Source of the DNA: Thermoplasmatales archaeon ex4484_6
GTDB taxonomy: Archaea; Thermoplasmatota; Penumbrarchaeia; Penumbrarchaeales; Penumbrarchaeaceae
DNA length: 6,934 nt
Direction of reading: 5' to 3'
Assembly: GCA_002254385.1 (NCBI GenBank)
Contig: NJDO01000103.1
Span: 1 to 6,934 of the forward strand
Part shown: positions 4,846-6,934 of the stretch, piece by piece
How the letters are laid out: each line of letters starts with the position of its first letter
How positions within the stretch are numbered: the stretch's first letter is position 1
Notes under the pieces: model-generated
The model's input: only the letters and a program-made list of their open reading frames with translations
What the model was told of the DNA's origin: nothing
Database searches by the model: none
Program-made: the position numbers and the translations under genes

Positions 4846-6445
4846 GAATGGAAATGATGCGAAGATGGAGAACGGGAAGACCCGGCCATCTCAAAAAAAG
4901 GAAGGGACCCTGGATCAGATGAAATCGGAGGACATCGTCAACTATCTGTACGGCCGCGGCCACCCGCATCCGATCTCAGAAGGCGTCAGCGAGATGAGGG
5001 AGCTGCTGCTGGATTCGGGCTTTGATGAGATATATACATCCTTCTTTGTAAGCAGGAGGGACCTGAGGGAGCTGACAGGAGAACTGTATCCGGTTCTGAG
5101 GGACTCGGTCTATCATCTATCCTGGGTCCGTCCCGCTCCACTGGGCCCCACTCCCGACGTTGACCGCAGGTTGATGGCCCGCTTCCCGGATCTTGACAGG
5201 GCGGAACTCTGGAACATCCTCGATGCCCTGGATGAGGACTCGAGTGGCGAGGAGCTCCTGGCACAGCTCATGGACGAACTCGGCCTGGATGTGGATGATG
5301 CACTGACCGTAATGAACATGATACCGGAACTGAACCGCGGGGACCCCGAAGTTGGTGACATGACGCTGAGGTCGTTCATGCCCACCTCCTGGCTTTCCAC
5401 CCTGGAGGCCATTTTCGATCCGGAGAACCTCCCCCTTCGACTGTTCACGGTCGCGACGGCGTTCAGGAGGGAAGCGGAGCTGGATTCCAGCCATATAAGG
5501 ACATACAACATTCTTTCGCTTGCAATCGGGGATGATGACCTCACACTCGAGAAGGGAATGGCCGTTCTCAGGAGAATATTCGATAATCAGGGCCTTTCCG
5601 ATATAAGCTTCCTGGAAAAGAGCTATCAATTTCCGTTCTTCGAGAAGGGAACCGAGATCGAGATATTCGGGGGAGATCTGGAACTCGGAACCTGCGGCAT
5701 GTGTTCCGGGGAGATCCTGTCATCTCGCGGAGTGACGACACCCGTTTTCATAGCGGACATAGGTGTCGAAAGGGTTCTCATGCACCGCTACGGTTATCCC
5801 GACATCAGACAGCTTCTCTACCCGCAGTTCTTTGCCGCCTGGAACCTGACGGATGAGGAGATCGCCTCATCACTCAGATATCTGCGGAAGCCCCAGACGG
5901 ATTACGGCAGGGAGATAGCCCGTGCCATCCACCGCACCTACAGGGAATGCAGGGAGAAGGAGGAGGACGAGAAGAGGACGGCCTGGAAAGGGATCCTGGC
6001 CTCATCGGACTACGGTAAATTCCTCGTGACAGAGGAGCGCGCCAAGGAGCTGGGGATCGATGGAAGACCCGCAGAGGTCGTTCTCAGGGAATCCCGGAAG
6101 GGGATGGGACTCTGCGGACCGGGCGCTTTCAACGAGATATGGGTTGACCAGGGGAATGTTGTTTCGGTCCCGCCGAATATGGCAAAGACGCTTGAGGAGA
6201 GGGGAGCCTCCAGAACCAACAAGACGTTCGTGAAGGCATTCTCCAGGTACGCCGCCTGGAAGATAGAGCGATCGCTTGAGAGGGGACACACATCCCGGAA
6301 GGTGGAGAAGATAAGGGATCTCGAGGGGATCAACCTGAAGCTAACTTCGAAGGCGCTCTACTATATCCTGAGCCACAAGAAGAAGGTGGACGTCCAGGGT
6401 CCGGTCTATCTCAGTTTCTCGTTCAGGGTGAAGGATCCCAGGTGA
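4829..6445 (+). CDS. sepS: O-phosphoseryl-tRNA synthetase (SepRS) family class II aaRS, pocket altered
   Basis: At 538 residues it matches methanogen SepRS (about 537). SepRS charges tRNA-Cys with phosphoserine, which SepCysS converts to Cys. Landmarks: a charged, probably flexible N-terminus (1-35); GRGHPHP (42-48) then helix; LRSFMPTSW (180-188); motif 2 FRRE (212-215); TYNILS (225-230); GTCGMCSG (287-294); motif 3 VFIADIGVER (306-315), then YPDIRQLLYPQFF; and a C-terminal tRNA-binding part with GLCGPGAFNEIWV and KVDVQGPVYL near the end. The order is that of SepRS throughout. Odd points, against the M. maripaludis sequence as I recall it: HMTSG becomes FMPTS, HSAS becomes NILS, VMNLG becomes VFIAD, and of the two anticodon-reading Glu (E412, E414) the second is Arg (R423 here). 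ATP-binding arginines remain. It is therefore a SepRS homologue whose amino-acid and tRNA specificity is uncertain. It overlaps the translin-like gene by 17 bases. Confidence 0.85.
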   Translation: MKGKPENGNDAKMENGKTRPSQKKEGTLDQMKSEDIVNYLYGRGHPHPISEGVSEMRELLLDSGFDEIYTSFFVSRRDLRELTGELYPVLRDSVYHLSWVRPAPLGPTPDVDRRLMARFPDLDRAELWNILDALDEDSSGEELLAQLMDELGLDVDDALTVMNMIPELNRGDPEVGDMTLRSFMPTSWLSTLEAIFDPENLPLRLFTVATAFRREAELDSSHIRTYNILSLAIGDDDLTLEKGMAVLRRIFDNQGLSDISFLEKSYQFPFFEKGTEIEIFGGDLELGTCGMCSGEILSSRGVTTPVFIADIGVERVLMHRYGYPDIRQLLYPQFFAAWNLTDEEIASSLRYLRKPQTDYGREIARAIHRTYRECREKEEDEKRTAWKGILASSDYGKFLVTEERAKELGIDGRPAEVVLRESRKGMGLCGPGAFNEIWVDQGNVVSVPPNMAKTLEERGASRTNKTFVKAFSRYAAWKIERSLERGHTSRKVEKIRDLEGINLKLTSKALYYILSHKKKVDVQGPVYLSFSFRVKDPR

Positions 6446-6458
6446 AGTTTCTTTCACC
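6441..6458 (+). terminator. Hairpin over the SepRS-family stop codon (possible terminator)
   Basis: GGTGAA (6441-6446) and TTCACC (6453-6458) form a perfect six-base inverted repeat with a six-base, T-rich loop. The left arm contains the TGA stop. It separates the synthetase from the recJ-like promoter. No long T-run follows, so it may equally be an mRNA 3'-end hairpin. Confidence 0.35.
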
Positions 6459-6474
6459 GAACTCCCATGTTCTC

Positions 6475-6482
6475 ATATATAT
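6475..6482 (+). promoter_or_regulatory. TATA box of the RecJ-like gene
   Basis: ATATATAT is centred about 28 bases before the ATG at 6506, the same geometry as at the translin-like and EamA genes. Transcription would begin at or just before the start codon, so the G-rich stretch at 6485-6494 may not be in the message. Confidence 0.55.
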
Positions 6483-6505
6483 CCCGGGGGAGGGCCTGTC
6501 CGTTC

Positions 6506-6934
6506 ATGGGAGATCCCGTTCCTCACAGGGAAATAGAATGGAGGCCCAGAACCGAGGACATCGAACGCGCTCTGATCATATCCGATCAGCTCGGCATAGG
6601 CAGAATGGCCTCCCGCATCCTTGTTGCCCGCGGGATAAGAAGGAGTGACGAGGTCTATGCAATGCTGCACCCGACTCTCAGGAATCTGCATGACCCCTTT
6701 CTCCTCGCGGGAATGGAAGAGGCTGTCAAACGTGTGAGGTCATCCCTTGAAAAGGGGAAGAAGATCCTCATTCACGGTGATTACGACGCGGACGGGATAA
6801 CCTCCACGGCTCTCATGATAAAGGCCCTCTCATCCGCTTTCGGCAAGGACCGCGTTCTGCATCATCTGCCCTCCAGATACGGGGAGGGATACGGTCTGTC
6901 CGAAAAGAGGATCAGGGAGGCAGGGCGGGAGGGG
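6506..6934 (+). CDS. recJ: RecJ-like single-strand-specific exonuclease (DHH family), N-terminal part
   Basis: The frame is open from the ATG at 6506 to the window end (143 codons), so the C-terminus is missing. The N-terminal region resembles the bacterial RecJ lead-in: LGIGRMASRILVARGIRRSDEVYAML (29-54), then LHPTLRNLHDPFLLAGMEEAV. It is followed by the DHH-family motif I, HGDYDADGITST (90-101), with the metal-binding Asp residues in DYDADG (92-97), and SRYGEGYGLS (123-132). RecJ enzymes degrade single-stranded DNA 5' to 3' in repair; archaeal homologues include replication-associated nucleases (GAN) and RNA-active forms, so the substrate here is open. The start is supported by a TATA box 28 bases upstream; GGGGGAGG ends about 12 bases before the ATG and is a weaker alternative signal. 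It seems to be transcribed separately from the synthetase gene. Confidence 0.88.
   Translation, partial: MGDPVPHREIEWRPRTEDIERALIISDQLGIGRMASRILVARGIRRSDEVYAMLHPTLRNLHDPFLLAGMEEAVKRVRSSLEKGKKILIHGDYDADGITSTALMIKALSSAFGKDRVLHHLPSRYGEGYGLSEKRIREAGREG

Noticed and set aside
4893..4899. Seven-A run near the 5' end of the SepRS-family gene as a programmed frameshift or sequencing error site
   Set aside because: The frame is continuous on both sides, the N-terminal length agrees with SepRS, and no second frame of interest begins there.
6442..6648. Rightward frame between the synthetase and RecJ-like genes
   Set aside because: It is out of frame with the clear RecJ N-terminus beginning at 6506 and has no independent support.

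Overview
The window looks like chromosomal DNA of a euryarchaeon, plausibly a member of the Thermoplasmatota, though I hold that lineage call loosely. The evidence is TATA-like boxes about 28-30 bases upstream of several starts (a leaderless-transcript layout), GGAGG/GAGGTGA Shine-Dalgarno sites on other genes, heavy use of AGG/AGA for Arg and ATA for Ile, and the gene families present: a single-domain KaiC-like ATPase, an archaeal translin/TRAX-like protein and an O-phosphoseryl-tRNA synthetase (SepRS) family enzyme. Coding density is high and no IS element, phage gene, tRNA, rRNA or CRISPR array is visible.

Left part (1-3513). A truncated EamA-type membrane transporter runs leftward off the window (404 to 1). 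A divergent 284-base intergenic region separates it from a tight four-gene rightward operon: a KaiC-like RecA-fold ATPase (689-1411), a short FtsX-like permease (1416-2093), a MacB/LolD-type ABC ATPase (2086-2838) and a second short FtsX-like permease (2839-3513). Junctions are +4, -8 and 0 bases. The two permeases are mini versions with about 30-40 extracellular residues instead of the large MacB ectodomain, and they probably form a heterodimer driven by the ATPase between them. The KaiC-like gene is part of the same transcription unit.

Middle (3514-4233). A leftward gene for a small protein with a GYF_2-like N-terminus and three membrane segments converges on the ABC operon. Its best start is a TTG with a well-placed Shine-Dalgarno. 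A 200-base divergent promoter region follows, with a TATA box for each direction and a 26-base all-pyrimidine tract.

Right part (4234-6934). A translin/TRAX-like protein (4234-4845) overlaps by 17 bases a full-length (538 aa) SepRS-family class II aminoacyl-tRNA synthetase (4829-6445). After a short gap with a hairpin and a TATA box comes the N-terminal part of a RecJ-like DHH exonuclease (6506 to the window end).

The most notable observation is in the SepRS-family enzyme. The class II catalytic arginine motifs and the fold-level landmarks are kept. However, several positions that line the phosphoserine pocket in methanogen SepRS (as I recall that sequence), and one of the two glutamates that read the tRNA-Cys anticodon, are replaced. 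Together with its translational coupling to a probable RNA-binding or RNase protein, this raises the possibility of a synthetase with altered amino-acid and/or tRNA specificity. This is an inference from a from-memory alignment and needs a proper alignment and genome context.
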